This document shows positions 26,124-34,295 of a stretch of 64,000 bases of DNA, piece after piece. The translations under genes were made by a program, and so were the position numbers. Every line of letters begins with the position of its first letter. Within the stretch, counting starts at the first letter, position 1. The notes under the pieces are model-generated. The model saw only the letters and a list, made by a program, of their open reading frames with translations, was not told the DNA's origin and did not search any database. Source of the DNA: Xanthobacteraceae bacterium 501b (lineage in GTDB: Bacteria; Pseudomonadota; Alphaproteobacteria; Rhizobiales; Xanthobacteraceae); the NCBI GenBank assembly GCA_000378025.1, contig KB899087.1, positions 4,211,501 to 4,275,500 of the forward strand, read 5' to 3'.

Positions 26124-27566
26124 ATGGCACATCTCTATCCCGTTCTTCTCTGCGGCGGCTCCGGCACGCGCCTGTGGCCGCTCTCGCGCAAGAGTTTTCC
26201 CAAGCAGTTCGTGAAGCTCGGCGAGGGCGAGACGCTGTTCCAGGCGGCGGCGCGGCGGCTCTCCGGCCCGGATGTGAGCCCGCCTCTCATTGTCACCAAT
26301 GCCGATTTCCGCTTCATCGTCACCGAGCAGCTCGGCGAGGCCGGCATTCCGCCCGCCGCGGTGCTGATCGAACCCAGCGCCCGCAACACCGCCCCCGCCA
26401 TCCTCGCCGCCGTGCACTATCTGGCGGCACGCGACCCGAAGGCGCTGCTGCTGGTGATGCCCTCCGACCAGGTGGTGCCCGACAGCGCGGCGTTTTCCGC
26501 TGCCGTGCGCGCCGGCCTGCCCGCCGCGCAGGCCGGGCGCATCGTCACCTTCGGCATCCGCCCGACCCGGCCGGAAACCGGCTATGGCTGGCTGGAGCTT
26601 TCCCATGCGCCGGAGGGCGAGGCCCTTGCCCCGGTGCCGCTGCGCCGCTTCGTCGAGAAGCCGGACGCCGAGCGCGCGAACGCCATGCTGGCGGACGGGC
26701 ATTATCTCTGGAATGCCGGCATCTTCCTGTTCACGGTGGAAACCGCGCTGAAGGCGTTCGCCGCCCATGCCCCTGACATGCTCGCCCCGGTGCGGCAGGC
26801 GGTGGAAGAGGCGGCCAGCGACCTCGATTTCCTGCGCCTCGCCCCCGAGCCGTGGCAGCGGGCGCAGGATATTTCCATCGACTACGCCATCATGGAGCGC
26901 TCGGACAATCTCGACGTGGTGCCGTTTGCCGGCGATTGGTCGGATCTTGGCGACTGGGCCTCGGTGATGCGCGAGGGCACGGCGGATGCCGCCAATGTCG
27001 TCGCCCATGGCCCCGTCACCGCCGTTGACTGCACCGATTCACTGCTGCGCTCGGAGGCAGAGGGGCTGGAACTGGTCGGCATCGGCCTCACCAACATGCT
27101 GGTCGTCGCCATGCCGGACGCGGTGCTGGTGGCGGACCGTTCCCGCTCGCAGGAGGTGAAGCAGGCCGTGACCGCGCTGAAGGCGCGCGGCGCCCGGCAG
27201 GCCGAGCATTTCCCCAGGGACCACCGGCCCTGGGGCTGGTTCGAGACCCTGGCGCTCGGCGAGCGCTTCCAGGTCAAGCGCATCGTCGTCCATCCCGGCG
27301 CGTCGCTGTCGCTGCAGAGCCATTATCACCGCTCCGAGCACTGGATCGTGGTCTCTGGCACGGCGCGCGTCATCATTGACGGCGAACCGCGCCTGCTCAC
27401 CGAGAACCAGTCGGTCTATATCCCGCTCGGCGCGGTCCACCGCATGGAAAACCCCGGCAAGGTGCCGATGGTGCTGATCGAGGTGCAGACCGGCACCTAT
27501 CTCGGCGAGGACGACATCATCCGCTACGAGGATGTCTACGCCCGCGGGCAGGGTGCCAAAGGGTAA
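26124..27566 (+). CDS. manC: Mannose-1-phosphate guanylyltransferase / mannose-6-phosphate isomerase (bifunctional)
   Basis: 480 residues, full length for type II PMI/GMP (AlgA/ManC/XanB). The N-terminal nucleotidyltransferase begins LYPVLLCGGSGTRLWPLSRKSFPKQF (GTP/Mg signature), with VMPSDQVV and FVEKPD further on. The C-terminal cupin isomerase (about 345-475) contains RPWGWFETL, KRIVVHPGASLSLQSHYHR with metal His residues, and EHWIVVSGTA. It makes GDP-mannose for envelope polysaccharide together with the divergent mutase. The ATG is preceded by the 18-base tandem repeat. No glycosyltransferase using GDP-mannose is adjacent. Confidence 0.93.
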   Translation: MAHLYPVLLCGGSGTRLWPLSRKSFPKQFVKLGEGETLFQAAARRLSGPDVSPPLIVTNADFRFIVTEQLGEAGIPPAAVLIEPSARNTAPAILAAVHYLAARDPKALLLVMPSDQVVPDSAAFSAAVRAGLPAAQAGRIVTFGIRPTRPETGYGWLELSHAPEGEALAPVPLRRFVEKPDAERANAMLADGHYLWNAGIFLFTVETALKAFAAHAPDMLAPVRQAVEEAASDLDFLRLAPEPWQRAQDISIDYAIMERSDNLDVVPFAGDWSDLGDWASVMREGTADAANVVAHGPVTAVDCTDSLLRSEAEGLELVGIGLTNMLVVAMPDAVLVADRSRSQEVKQAVTALKARGARQAEHFPRDHRPWGWFETLALGERFQVKRIVVHPGASLSLQSHYHRSEHWIVVSGTARVIIDGEPRLLTENQSVYIPLGAVHRMENPGKVPMVLIEVQTGTYLGEDDIIRYEDVYARGQGAKG

Positions 27567-27603
27567 CGGCGCCAAGGGCTAGCGCCACAAGGGGGCGCCG
27601 CGC

Positions 27604-29385
27604 CTAGTCTTGCGCCAGCGCCGCCCGCCAGCCGCCGCTGGCGGTGATGTCGCGTGCGCCGCTGAGGCCGTGCGGCTCGCACAGAAAGCCCTTCACCACG
27701 CCGCCATCCTCCAGCTCCACCGTGCCGATGGCGAGCGGGGAGGGAATGCCGGCGAGGAAATCGCCGAAGGCGGCGCGCGGCAGCGCCCAGACCTCCAGCG
27801 CGATGGAGGCGCCGGTGCCGTCGCTGCTGCGCACCAGCCCCGGCCGGGCCGGCGGCCCGCCGGGCAGGGCGAAGAGCTGATAGGCCGCGCAGGTGCGGGA
27901 CTCGCGCAGAAAGCGCCCGCCGCGCCGGGTGAGTTCGCCATTCAGCGGCAGGCCGGCCATGTGGGCACCGCAGACGGCAATTCCGATTTCGTCTTCCGCG
28001 ATTTCGTCTTCCGTCTGTCGGCTGGGCGGGGAGGCGGCCGCCCCGCCGCGCTCGACCCACAGAGCGAGGGCCGCCGCGCGAGAATCCTCGCCCCTGCGCG
28101 CCAGCACGGTGAGGCTGCCCGGGCGCCCGTCCGGGCGCGGCCCGGTCGGTACAGCGATGCCGCACATATCCAGCAGGTTGACGAAATTGGTGTAGGTGCC
28201 GAGCCGGCTGTTGGGTCCGAACGGGTCGGCCGCCACCTCCTCCAGCGTGACGAAGCAGGGAATGGTCGGCACGCAGAGGAAATCGACGCCGTCCAGCGCC
28301 AGCGCGCAGGCCCTGCGCAGTTCCTCCAGCCGGTACAGCCCCTTGAAGGCGTCGACGGCGGAGAATTTGAGCCCCGGCGCGAGGATCGCCCGCGTCGTCG
28401 CGTGCAGCGTCTCCGGCGCCTCGGTAAGCCGGTCGCCCACCGCCGCCACCCGCTCGGCCACCCAGGGGCCGGCATAGAGCAGCTCCGCCACGGCGTAGAA
28501 CGGCGCGAGATCGATCGGGCGAAGGCTCGCCCCGCCCTCGCGCAGCCGTTCCACCGTGGCGCGGAAATGGCTCGCCTGCGCGGTGTCGCCGAAGGTGCGC
28601 AGGCTCGCCTCATCAGGCACCGCGACCGTCACCGACGGCGGCAGCGGCGCGAGCTGCTGGCGGGGCGAGGGCGCGGGCATCCGGCGCGACCAGGGATCGG
28701 CGGCATCGAAGCCGGCGGTCAGCGCGAACAGCTCCCACGCCTCCGCGACGCTCTGGGCGAAGAGCGAGATCGTGTCGAGCGTGCGGCAGGCCGGCACCAT
28801 GCCGGTGGAGGACAGCGCTCCCAGGCTCGGCTTCAGCCCGACAATGTCGTTGAACGCCGCCGGCACCCGGCCGGAGCCGGCGGTATCGGTGCCGAGGCTG
28901 AACGCCACCAGCCCGCGCGCCACCGCCACCGCCGAGCCGGAGGAGGAGCCGCCGGGCACCAGCGTCGGATCGATCGCGTTGCGCGGCACCGGATAGGGCG
29001 TGCGCACCCCCACCAGTCCGGTGGCGAACTGGTCGAGATTGGTCTTGCCGAGGCAGATCGCGCCCAGAGCCCGCAGCCGCGCCACCACGAAGGCATCCGC
29101 CCCGGCGACATGGACGAAGCCGGGGCAGGCGGCGGTGGTCGGCATGCCGGCCACGTCGATATTGTCCTTTACCGCATAGGGAATGCCCCAGAGCGGGCGC
29201 CCATCCGGGCTGCCGAGCGCGCGCGCCTCGGCCAGCGCGACGCTGCGCGCCTGGTGCAGGAAGATGCCGGGGTCGTTAAGCGCGTCGAGCCGGGCGAAGG
29301 CCTCCTCCACCACCGCTTCCGGCCGCAGCCCCCCGGCATAGGCGGCCCGCAGCGCGTCGAGGGTGAAGGTGAGATCGCGCGGCAT
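27604..29385 (-). CDS. atzF: Allophanate hydrolase
   Basis: 593 residues from ATG 29385 (AAGGGT upstream), the length of AtzF/DUR1-type allophanate hydrolases. It converts allophanate to CO2 and ammonia, the last step of urea-amidolyase or cyanuric acid pathways. The amidase-signature domain (about 1-440) shows the Lys of YAVKDNID, the cis-Ser/Ser pair in VPGGSSSGSAVAVARG and GTDTAGSGRVPAAF. The C-terminal domain (about 480-593) has AGLPLNGEL and ends FLCEPHGLSGARDIT, as in AtzF. No urea carboxylase is adjacent. It lies 134 bases downstream of the flavin reductase on the same strand and may belong to that sigma-54 transcript. Confidence 0.92.
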   Translation of the reverse strand: MPRDLTFTLDALRAAYAGGLRPEAVVEEAFARLDALNDPGIFLHQARSVALAEARALGSPDGRPLWGIPYAVKDNIDVAGMPTTAACPGFVHVAGADAFVVARLRALGAICLGKTNLDQFATGLVGVRTPYPVPRNAIDPTLVPGGSSSGSAVAVARGLVAFSLGTDTAGSGRVPAAFNDIVGLKPSLGALSSTGMVPACRTLDTISLFAQSVAEAWELFALTAGFDAADPWSRRMPAPSPRQQLAPLPPSVTVAVPDEASLRTFGDTAQASHFRATVERLREGGASLRPIDLAPFYAVAELLYAGPWVAERVAAVGDRLTEAPETLHATTRAILAPGLKFSAVDAFKGLYRLEELRRACALALDGVDFLCVPTIPCFVTLEEVAADPFGPNSRLGTYTNFVNLLDMCGIAVPTGPRPDGRPGSLTVLARRGEDSRAAALALWVERGGAAASPPSRQTEDEIAEDEIGIAVCGAHMAGLPLNGELTRRGGRFLRESRTCAAYQLFALPGGPPARPGLVRSSDGTGASIALEVWALPRAAFGDFLAGIPSPLAIGTVELEDGGVVKGFLCEPHGLSGARDITASGGWRAALAQD

Positions 29386-29519
29386 CGGCAAGACCCTTGG
29401 CAAATGGCTGGGGAAAGGGTGGCGAGAAAAAGGGCGGCGGACAGCGCATTGTATGCATCGTTGCAGCCCTTCGCCATGCGCCATCTTGCGCCCGGCACAG
29501 CCTGTGGACGCCGCAGTGT

Positions 29520-30020
29520 CTAAAGCGCCCGGGCGCGCGAGCCCAGCGTGTCGAACTGCCCGCCAGCATAGATCAGCGGGTGAAGCGGCCCCTCCGGCAA
29601 ATGGAGCGCGACCACCCGGCCGAGGAAGATGCTGTGGCTGTGCACGCTCACTGTTTCCGCGAGCTCGCAGTCGAAGCTCGCCAGCGCGCCCATCAGCGCC
29701 GGCGCCCCGGTGGCCAGCGCCCGCCATTCATGGGTGCTGAAGCGCAGATGCCGGTGGGCGGAGGAGGAGAACGCCTTGGCCAGTTCCAGCTCCGGCTCGG
29801 CCAGCAGGTTGACGCAGAAGCTGCGCGAGGCGCCGATCACGTCGTGGCAGGAGACGTTGCGGTTGACGCAGACCAGCAGCGTCGGCGTCGGCTCGGCGGC
29901 CACCGAGGTGACGGAAGTCGCGACAAAGCCGTGCGGCTGCCCGTTCTCCATCGTGGTGATGACGGACACGCCGGCGGCGAGGCGCCGCATGCCCTGCTTG
30001 AAATCTGTCGGGTCGATCAT
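29520..30020 (-). CDS. Flavin reductase-like protein (FMN-binding split barrel)
   Basis: 166 residues from ATG 30020, with GGAG seven bases upstream. It belongs to the HpaC/RutF/DIM6-NTAB family, which reduces FMN or FAD with NAD(P)H for a partner monooxygenase. Landmarks are FKQGMRRLAAGVSVITT, GFVATSVTSVAAEPTPTLLVCVN and SFCVNLLA, with a GQFDTL end. Its own sigma-54 promoter (30068-30082) and the shared motif upstream place it in the same putative regulon as the LLM monooxygenase at 35.7 kb, its likely partner. Longer in-frame starts exist but run into the regulatory region. Confidence 0.88.
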   Translation of the reverse strand: MIDPTDFKQGMRRLAAGVSVITTMENGQPHGFVATSVTSVAAEPTPTLLVCVNRNVSCHDVIGASRSFCVNLLAEPELELAKAFSSSAHRHLRFSTHEWRALATGAPALMGALASFDCELAETVSVHSHSIFLGRVVALHLPEGPLHPLIYAGGQFDTLGSRARAL

Positions 30021-30067
30021 GGCAAACTCCACCTTGCGGCGCGCATGGCCGCGTCGGGGAGGCAACC

Positions 30068-30082
30068 GCAAGCGGCGTGCCA
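30068..30082 (-). promoter_or_regulatory. Sigma-54 promoter of the flavin reductase gene
   Basis: Minus strand reads TGGCACGCCGCTTGC, a full match to the -24/-12 consensus TGGCACG-N4-TTGC, 48 bases before the ATG at 30020. It forms a divergent pair with the sigma-54 promoter at 30316. Confidence 0.8.
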
Positions 30083-30158
30083 GCCGTGCCGCGGCCGCGC
30101 GTGCCCTGCCTTTGCCGGCAAAATCTCCCGTCGCCGCCCGCCCGTCTCGCCCCGCGCT

Positions 30159-30184
30159 GCGACAGATGTCGCTGATCTGAGACG
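30159..30184. promoter_or_regulatory. Candidate activator site between divergent sigma-54 promoters
   Basis: TGTCGC-TGATCT-GAGACG (30167-30184) fits the motif TGTCKC-N6-GMGACA with one mismatch and overlaps a second palindrome GCGACA-GA-TGTCGC (30159-30172). It lies about 90 bases from the flavin reductase promoter and 140 from the aldehyde dehydrogenase promoter, usual distances for an enhancer bound by a sigma-54 activator. Confidence 0.6.
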
Positions 30185-30315
30185 GCGCTTCCCGGCCTGA
30201 CGCCGGCTGGAGAGATCGCCGCCACCGCCGGAAACCAGCGCCGGCAGGGCTTTGCCCGCCCCAGCCCGTCCGCCACCCCTCGCGCCCCGCGCGCGTCGCT
30301 GCCGCCGGCCGGCGC

Positions 30316-30330
30316 TGGCACGGGGCTTGC
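30316..30330 (+). promoter_or_regulatory. Sigma-54 promoter of the aldehyde dehydrogenase gene
   Basis: TGGCACGGGGCTTGC matches the -24/-12 consensus fully and ends 40 bases before the ATG at 30371. Confidence 0.82.
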
Positions 30331-30370
30331 GGCATCGCCCGCATCCCTGATCGTTGCCGAAAGCCCTGAC

Positions 30371-31858
30371 ATGACCCTCTCCGTGAACCCCATCGCCGAC
30401 ATCATCGCCCCGCTGCCCAAGGGGCTGCTGATCGACGGCCAGTTCGTCCCGGCGCTGTCGGGCAAGACCTTCAAGACCTTCAACCCCGCCACCGGCGAGG
30501 TGCTGGCCGAGGTCGCCGAGGGCGACGCCGGCGATATCGACCTCGCCGTCGCCGCCGCGCGCCGCGCCTTCGCCGGGCCGTGGAGCCGCTTCACCCCGTT
30601 CCAGCGCCAGCAGTGCCTGCTGCGCTTCGCCGATCTGGTGGAGAAGCACTTCGACACGCTGGCGCTGATCGACGTGCTTGATATGGGCGCGCCGATCACC
30701 GCCATGCAGGCCCGCCGCCAGCGGGCGCTCGGCCTGCCGCGCTTCTATGCCGGCATGTGCACGGTCATCAGTGGCGGCACCCTGCCCAATTCCCTGCCGG
30801 GCGAGGTGTTCACCTACACGTTGAAGGAACCGGTCGGCGTGGTCGGCGCCATCACCCCGTGGAACGCGCCGCTGACCTCGACCCTGTGGAAGATGGGCCC
30901 GGTGCTCGCCACCGGCTGCACCATGGTGCTCAAGCCCGCCGAGGACGCCCCGCTCACTGCGCTGCGGCTCGGCGAGCTGCTGCTGGAAGCCGGCGTGCCG
31001 GCCGGCGTGGTCAACATCGTGCCCGGCTTCGGCGCCACCGCCGGCGATGCGCTTGCCCGGCACGGCGATGTCGACAAGGTCGCCTTCACCGGCTCGGACC
31101 TCACCGGCCGCAAGATCGTCGAGGCCTCGAAGACCAATCTCAAGCGGGTGACGCTGGAACTGGGCGGCAAGTCGCCGGACATCATCTTCGCCGATTGCGA
31201 CATGGAGGCCGCCGTGGCCGGGGCCGCCATGGGCGTGTTCGCCAATAGCGGGCAGATCTGCGTCGCCGGAACCCGCCTGCTGGTCGAGCGCCCGATCTAT
31301 GAGGAATTTGTCGCCCGCGTCTCCGCCTTTGCCCGCGCGCTCAAGGTCGGCAACGGGCTCGATCCGGCGACGCAGATCGGCCCGATCGTCAACGCACGGC
31401 AGCTGGAGCGCATCACCTCCTATATGGAGATCGGCCTGGGTGAGGGCGTCACCGCCGCCGCCGGCGGCAAGCGCCTCACCGAGGGCGCGCTGAAGGACGG
31501 CTATTTCTTCGAGCCGACGGTGCTCTCAGGCGTCACCAACGCCATGCGGATCGCCCAGGAGGAGATCTTCGGGCCGGTCGCCGCCGCCATCCCCTTCGAC
31601 ACGCCGGAGGAGGCCGCCGCCCTTGCCAATGACACGCCCTTCGGCCTCGGCGGCGGGGTGTGGACCACCAACCTGTCCACCGCCCACCGCATGGCGAAGG
31701 CGATCCGCGCCGGCACGGTCTGGGTCAACACCTATGGCGGGCTCGATCCCGTGGTGCCGTTCGGCGGCTACAAGACCAGCGGCTATGGCCGCGAATCCGG
31801 CACCGAGCACCTCGACGCCTATCTCGAGACCAAATCCGTGGTGATGAAGCTGGCCTGA
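30371..31858 (+). CDS. NAD(P)-dependent aldehyde dehydrogenase
   Basis: 495 residues, full ALDH superfamily length. It oxidises an aldehyde to the acid. Cofactor segment TPWNAPLTSTLWKMGPVLATG, FTGSDLTGRKI, catalytic Glu in LELGGKSPD (near residue 263) and catalytic Cys in NSGQICVAGTRLL (near 297) are all present, as is the EEIFGPV motif. It resembles broad betaine/amino-aldehyde dehydrogenases. Transcription from its sigma-54 promoter links it to the AcoR-like regulator, so it may oxidise an aldehyde released by the LLM, RidA or DadA-like enzymes of the same region (inference). Confidence 0.92.
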   Translation: MTLSVNPIADIIAPLPKGLLIDGQFVPALSGKTFKTFNPATGEVLAEVAEGDAGDIDLAVAAARRAFAGPWSRFTPFQRQQCLLRFADLVEKHFDTLALIDVLDMGAPITAMQARRQRALGLPRFYAGMCTVISGGTLPNSLPGEVFTYTLKEPVGVVGAITPWNAPLTSTLWKMGPVLATGCTMVLKPAEDAPLTALRLGELLLEAGVPAGVVNIVPGFGATAGDALARHGDVDKVAFTGSDLTGRKIVEASKTNLKRVTLELGGKSPDIIFADCDMEAAVAGAAMGVFANSGQICVAGTRLLVERPIYEEFVARVSAFARALKVGNGLDPATQIGPIVNARQLERITSYMEIGLGEGVTAAAGGKRLTEGALKDGYFFEPTVLSGVTNAMRIAQEEIFGPVAAAIPFDTPEEAAALANDTPFGLGGGVWTTNLSTAHRMAKAIRAGTVWVNTYGGLDPVVPFGGYKTSGYGRESGTEHLDAYLETKSVVMKLA

Positions 31859-31865
31859 GGCCAAA

Positions 31866-31883
31866 GCCCGGCGAGCGCCGGGC
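31866..31883. terminator. Hairpin between convergent aldehyde dehydrogenase and MFS genes
   Basis: GCCCGGCG-AG-CGCCGGGC is a perfect eight-base stem in the 30-base gap between the two stop codons. There is no T-run, so termination is only suggested by position and stem strength. Confidence 0.5.
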
Positions 31884-31888
31884 CGGCT

Positions 31889-33067
31889 TCAGTGGCGCAG
31901 GGCGCGGGGAATGACCGCGCGCACCGCCACGACGATCACCAGCGCACCGACCGTCAGCATCAGGAAGGCGGCGCGCAGGTCCAGCGCGTGGGCGACAAAG
32001 CCGATCAGCGGCGGGCCGAACAGCCCGCCGCCATAGGCGATCGTCACCGTCATGGCGATGCCGGCATTGGGTGGGATTCCCGGCATGCGCCCGCTCAGCG
32101 AGAACAGGATCGGCACCAGATTGGCGATGCCGAGCCCGGCAATGGCGAAGCCCGGCAGCGCCGCCAGCGTGGTCGGCGCGAACACGATCAGCGCCACGCC
32201 GGCAAAGGCGATGGCGGCGGAAATCTGGATCGTCGTCACCGCCCCCAGCGCGCGGGTGATGCGGTCGCCCAGCAGCCGGCCGGTGGTCATCGCCACCGAG
32301 AAGGCGGCGACGCCGGATGCCGCCTGCGCCGGGGCGGAGCCCATCGCCTGCACCAGATAGAGCGCGCCCCAGTCGATCAGCGCCAGTTCGATGACGAAGG
32401 CCAGCACGGTCAGCACGCCGATCCCCGCCATGGTGCGGTTGGGCAGGCGGAACACCGAGGTGTCGGCCGCCTCGCGCACATGGTGTTCCGGCAGCCAGAG
32501 CCAGGGCATCGCCGCCAGCGCCAGCGCCACCAGCCCCGCGCTGGCGAGGCCCATGCCGAGCGGCGGGTCGAAGCCGAAGCCGATCAGCGTGCCCCCGGCC
32601 AGAGCCCCGGCGACGGTGCCGAGGCTGAAGAAGGCGTGCGCCGAGGACATGATCGGCCGCCCGACCTCGCGCTCCAGCGCCGAGGCGTGCGAGTTCATGC
32701 ACACATCGAGAAAGCCGAAGCACAGGCCGAATAGGGCCGCCGACAGGGCGAGCAGCGGCAGGGTGACGCCCAGCGCCGGGCCGAAGCTGGCGGCCGCGAA
32801 GGCGATGCCGGCCAGCGCGCCGGCGCGCAGCGGGCCAAGCTTCGGCCGCAGCAACCCCGCCGCCGGCATGCCGCACAGGCAGCCGAGCGAGACGCACATC
32901 AGCACCAGCCCGATCTGCGCATCATCCAGCCCGGCGCGGGCCTTGAGGATGGGGATATAGGTCGCCCACAGCGTCAGCCCGCAGCCGCCGACGAAGAAAA
33001 TGGCACTCACGGCCATGCGCGAGGCGAACAGCGCACGCCGCTCAGCCGCGACCGACAACTCACTCAT
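31889..33067 (-). CDS. MFS transporter (12 TM)
   Basis: 392 residues from ATG 33067 (GGGAAG upstream), with about 12 TM segments. Early sequence is AVSAIFFVGGCGLTLWATYIP; there is a DVCMNSHASALERE loop and a repeated half at PNRTMAGIGVLTVLAFVIE. It resembles the YbjJ/FucP-like MFS group, whose substrates are sugars or small metabolites. A sigma-54 promoter candidate at 33161-33175 on the minus strand, divergent from ridA, suggests co-regulation with the catabolic genes, so uptake of a substrate or efflux of an intermediate is possible. Confidence 0.86.
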   Translation of the reverse strand: MSELSVAAERRALFASRMAVSAIFFVGGCGLTLWATYIPILKARAGLDDAQIGLVLMCVSLGCLCGMPAAGLLRPKLGPLRAGALAGIAFAAASFGPALGVTLPLLALSAALFGLCFGFLDVCMNSHASALEREVGRPIMSSAHAFFSLGTVAGALAGGTLIGFGFDPPLGMGLASAGLVALALAAMPWLWLPEHHVREAADTSVFRLPNRTMAGIGVLTVLAFVIELALIDWGALYLVQAMGSAPAQAASGVAAFSVAMTTGRLLGDRITRALGAVTTIQISAAIAFAGVALIVFAPTTLAALPGFAIAGLGIANLVPILFSLSGRMPGIPPNAGIAMTVTIAYGGGLFGPPLIGFVAHALDLRAAFLMLTVGALVIVVAVRAVIPRALRH

Positions 33068-33160
33068 GCGTCTTCCCAGTCTCACTTCCGGCCAAGACGG
33101 CCGCCCTGGCCGGCGCGCTGTGGCGCGTCTTCCCTGGCGGGTCTTTCTGCCGGGCCTTGG

Positions 33161-33175
33161 GCAGGATGCGTGCCA
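33161..33175 (-). promoter_or_regulatory. Sigma-54 promoter candidate of the MFS gene
   Basis: Minus strand reads TGGCACGCATCCTGC: the -24 box is perfect and the -12 box is CTGC instead of TTGC, with correct GG-N10-GC spacing. It lies 94 bases before the ATG at 33067 and is divergent from the ridA promoter at 33445. Confidence 0.6.
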
Positions 33176-33277
33176 GCGCGCCCGCCTTGGGGCGTGTCAT
33201 GGCCCGGCAGGCCTGCGGGAGCAAGGGGCAAGGGGTGCCGGATAAGGTGGCTGCGACCGCCGGCGGTATCGGGTGCG

Positions 33278-33357
33278 GTCTCAGCCCCGCTGTCTCGCGC
33301 GAGATGTCTCACGCCGGCTGTCTCAGCCGCGCGCCGGTCTCACCGCCGGCCCGTCTC
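33278..33357. promoter_or_regulatory. Cluster of GTCTCA half-sites between divergent sigma-54 promoters
   Basis: Within 80 bases there are six GTCTC half-sites on the plus strand, five of them GTCTCA, for example TGTCTCA at 33305-33311 and 33320-33326, plus a TCTCGCGCGAGA palindrome at 33293-33304. No complete TGTCKC-N6-GMGACA site is seen here. The cluster is about 100 bases from each of the two divergent promoters, so it could serve both. Confidence 0.5.
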
Positions 33358-33444
33358 ATCCCGCTTTACCGGCGCGGCGCGCCTTGGGCGGAAAGGCGGG
33401 CCGCGCGGCGATTCCCGGCCTTGGCGCGACCTTTCGCGCCACCC

Positions 33445-33459
33445 TGGCACACCCCTTGC
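33445..33459 (+). promoter_or_regulatory. Sigma-54 promoter of the ridA-like gene
   Basis: TGGCACACCCCTTGC matches the -24/-12 consensus with invariant GG and GC correctly spaced; it lies 61 bases before the ATG at 33521. Confidence 0.78.
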
Positions 33460-33520
33460 GCAGGGTGGGCGCGGCGGCTGCGCCCGCCACCTCTCCCTCC
33501 CCACCCGCGTCAGGATTGCC

Positions 33521-33883
33521 ATGCCGCCCGATTCCTCCCTCCAGCGCCTGTCCTCCAATGGCCGGCTCTCCCGCGCCGTCGTGCATGCCGGCACGGTCTA
33601 TCTCGCCGGCGTCGTCGCGCGGGAAAAGACGCCCGATGTCGCCGCCCAGACCGCCGACGTGCTCGCCCAGATCGACGCGCTGCTCAAAGAGGCCGGCACC
33701 GACAGGAGCCGGCTGTTGCGCGTCACCATCTGGCTGCACGACATCGGCGATTTCGCCGCCATGAACGCGGTGTGGGACGGCTGGGTCGACGCCGCCAACG
33801 CCCCGGCGCGCGCCACGGTGGAATCCCGCCTCGCCGGAGACGGCGCCAACCTTGTGGAGATGATGGCCACCGCCGCGCTGTGA
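33521..33883 (+). CDS. RidA/YjgF/RutC family protein
   Basis: 120 residues from ATG 33521; the frame is open upstream through the promoter region, but this start gives the family length. RidA proteins hydrolyse reactive enamines/imines such as 2-aminoacrylate; RutC acts on 3-aminoacrylate. The conserved Arg is in PARATVES, and VYLAGVVAREKTPDVAAQTADVL and LKEAGTDRSRLLRVTIWLHD are typical. A sigma-54 promoter precedes it. In this context it would remove an enamine formed by the DadA-like oxidase or by ring cleavage (inference). Confidence 0.9.
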   Translation: MPPDSSLQRLSSNGRLSRAVVHAGTVYLAGVVAREKTPDVAAQTADVLAQIDALLKEAGTDRSRLLRVTIWLHDIGDFAAMNAVWDGWVDAANAPARATVESRLAGDGANLVEMMATAAL

Positions 33884-34066
33884 ACCACCAGCGACCCGTA
33901 GCCGTATACCCTCATGCGCGCCCGAAACGGGCGCCATCCGGGCTGTCGGTGGCGTCGCTAGCGCCTCTCCGACGGTGGCGCCAGCGAGGGGAGCTCCCAC
34001 CCCGGTCCCGCCCCTCGCTGGCGCTCTTCGGCCCGAACCGCGTCCGCCCAAGGTCGCGCGCAGCAC

Positions 34067-34106
34067 TTTCTCACGCCTGAGACGTTGCTGTCTCAGCTTT
34101 GAGAAA
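34067..34106. promoter_or_regulatory. Two tandem activator-type inverted repeats, centres 22 bp apart
   Basis: TTTCTC-ACGCCT-GAGACG (34067-34084) and TGTCTC-AGCTTT-GAGAAA (34089-34106) both contain TCTCA-N4-TGAGA. The 22-base period places the two copies on the same helix face. They lie about 190-230 bases before the DadA-like gene. Confidence 0.6.
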
Positions 34107-34140
34107 AGACCGAAGTCTATTTTCCATCTATACTTAAAAC

Positions 34141-34153
34141 CATCAAGCTTTTA
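34141..34153 (+). promoter_or_regulatory. IHF-like site in an AT-rich pocket
   Basis: CATCAAGCTTTTA fits the IHF consensus WATCAA-N4-TTR except at the first base. It lies in the AT-rich stretch 34100-34190, just after the tandem activator repeats, the usual enhancer-IHF arrangement of sigma-54 promoters. In the remaining 140 bases to the ATG I saw no convincing -24/-12 box. The rest of the gap from 33884 shows nothing recognisable. Confidence 0.35.
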
Positions 34154-34295
34154 TCTAGTCATTGTCGTATCCGTTTTTCATTGCGTGGCTCGGCGTAGAT
34201 GTCAGCGCGCGTCGCGGGCCGCCTCAGGGCGGTTTCCGCGCGCGCTTCATCACCCCCGGCGAATGCCGCGCCGGTTCATCAAGGCGGCCTGAACC

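Noticed and set aside
33221-33240. Sigma-54 box on the minus strand (CGGCACCCCTTGCC)
   Set aside because: Spacing between GG and GC is too short for a -24/-12 promoter.
34181-34200. Sigma-54 box TGGCTCG before the DadA-like gene
   Set aside because: The -24 half looks good but the -12 position reads AGAT instead of TTGC.
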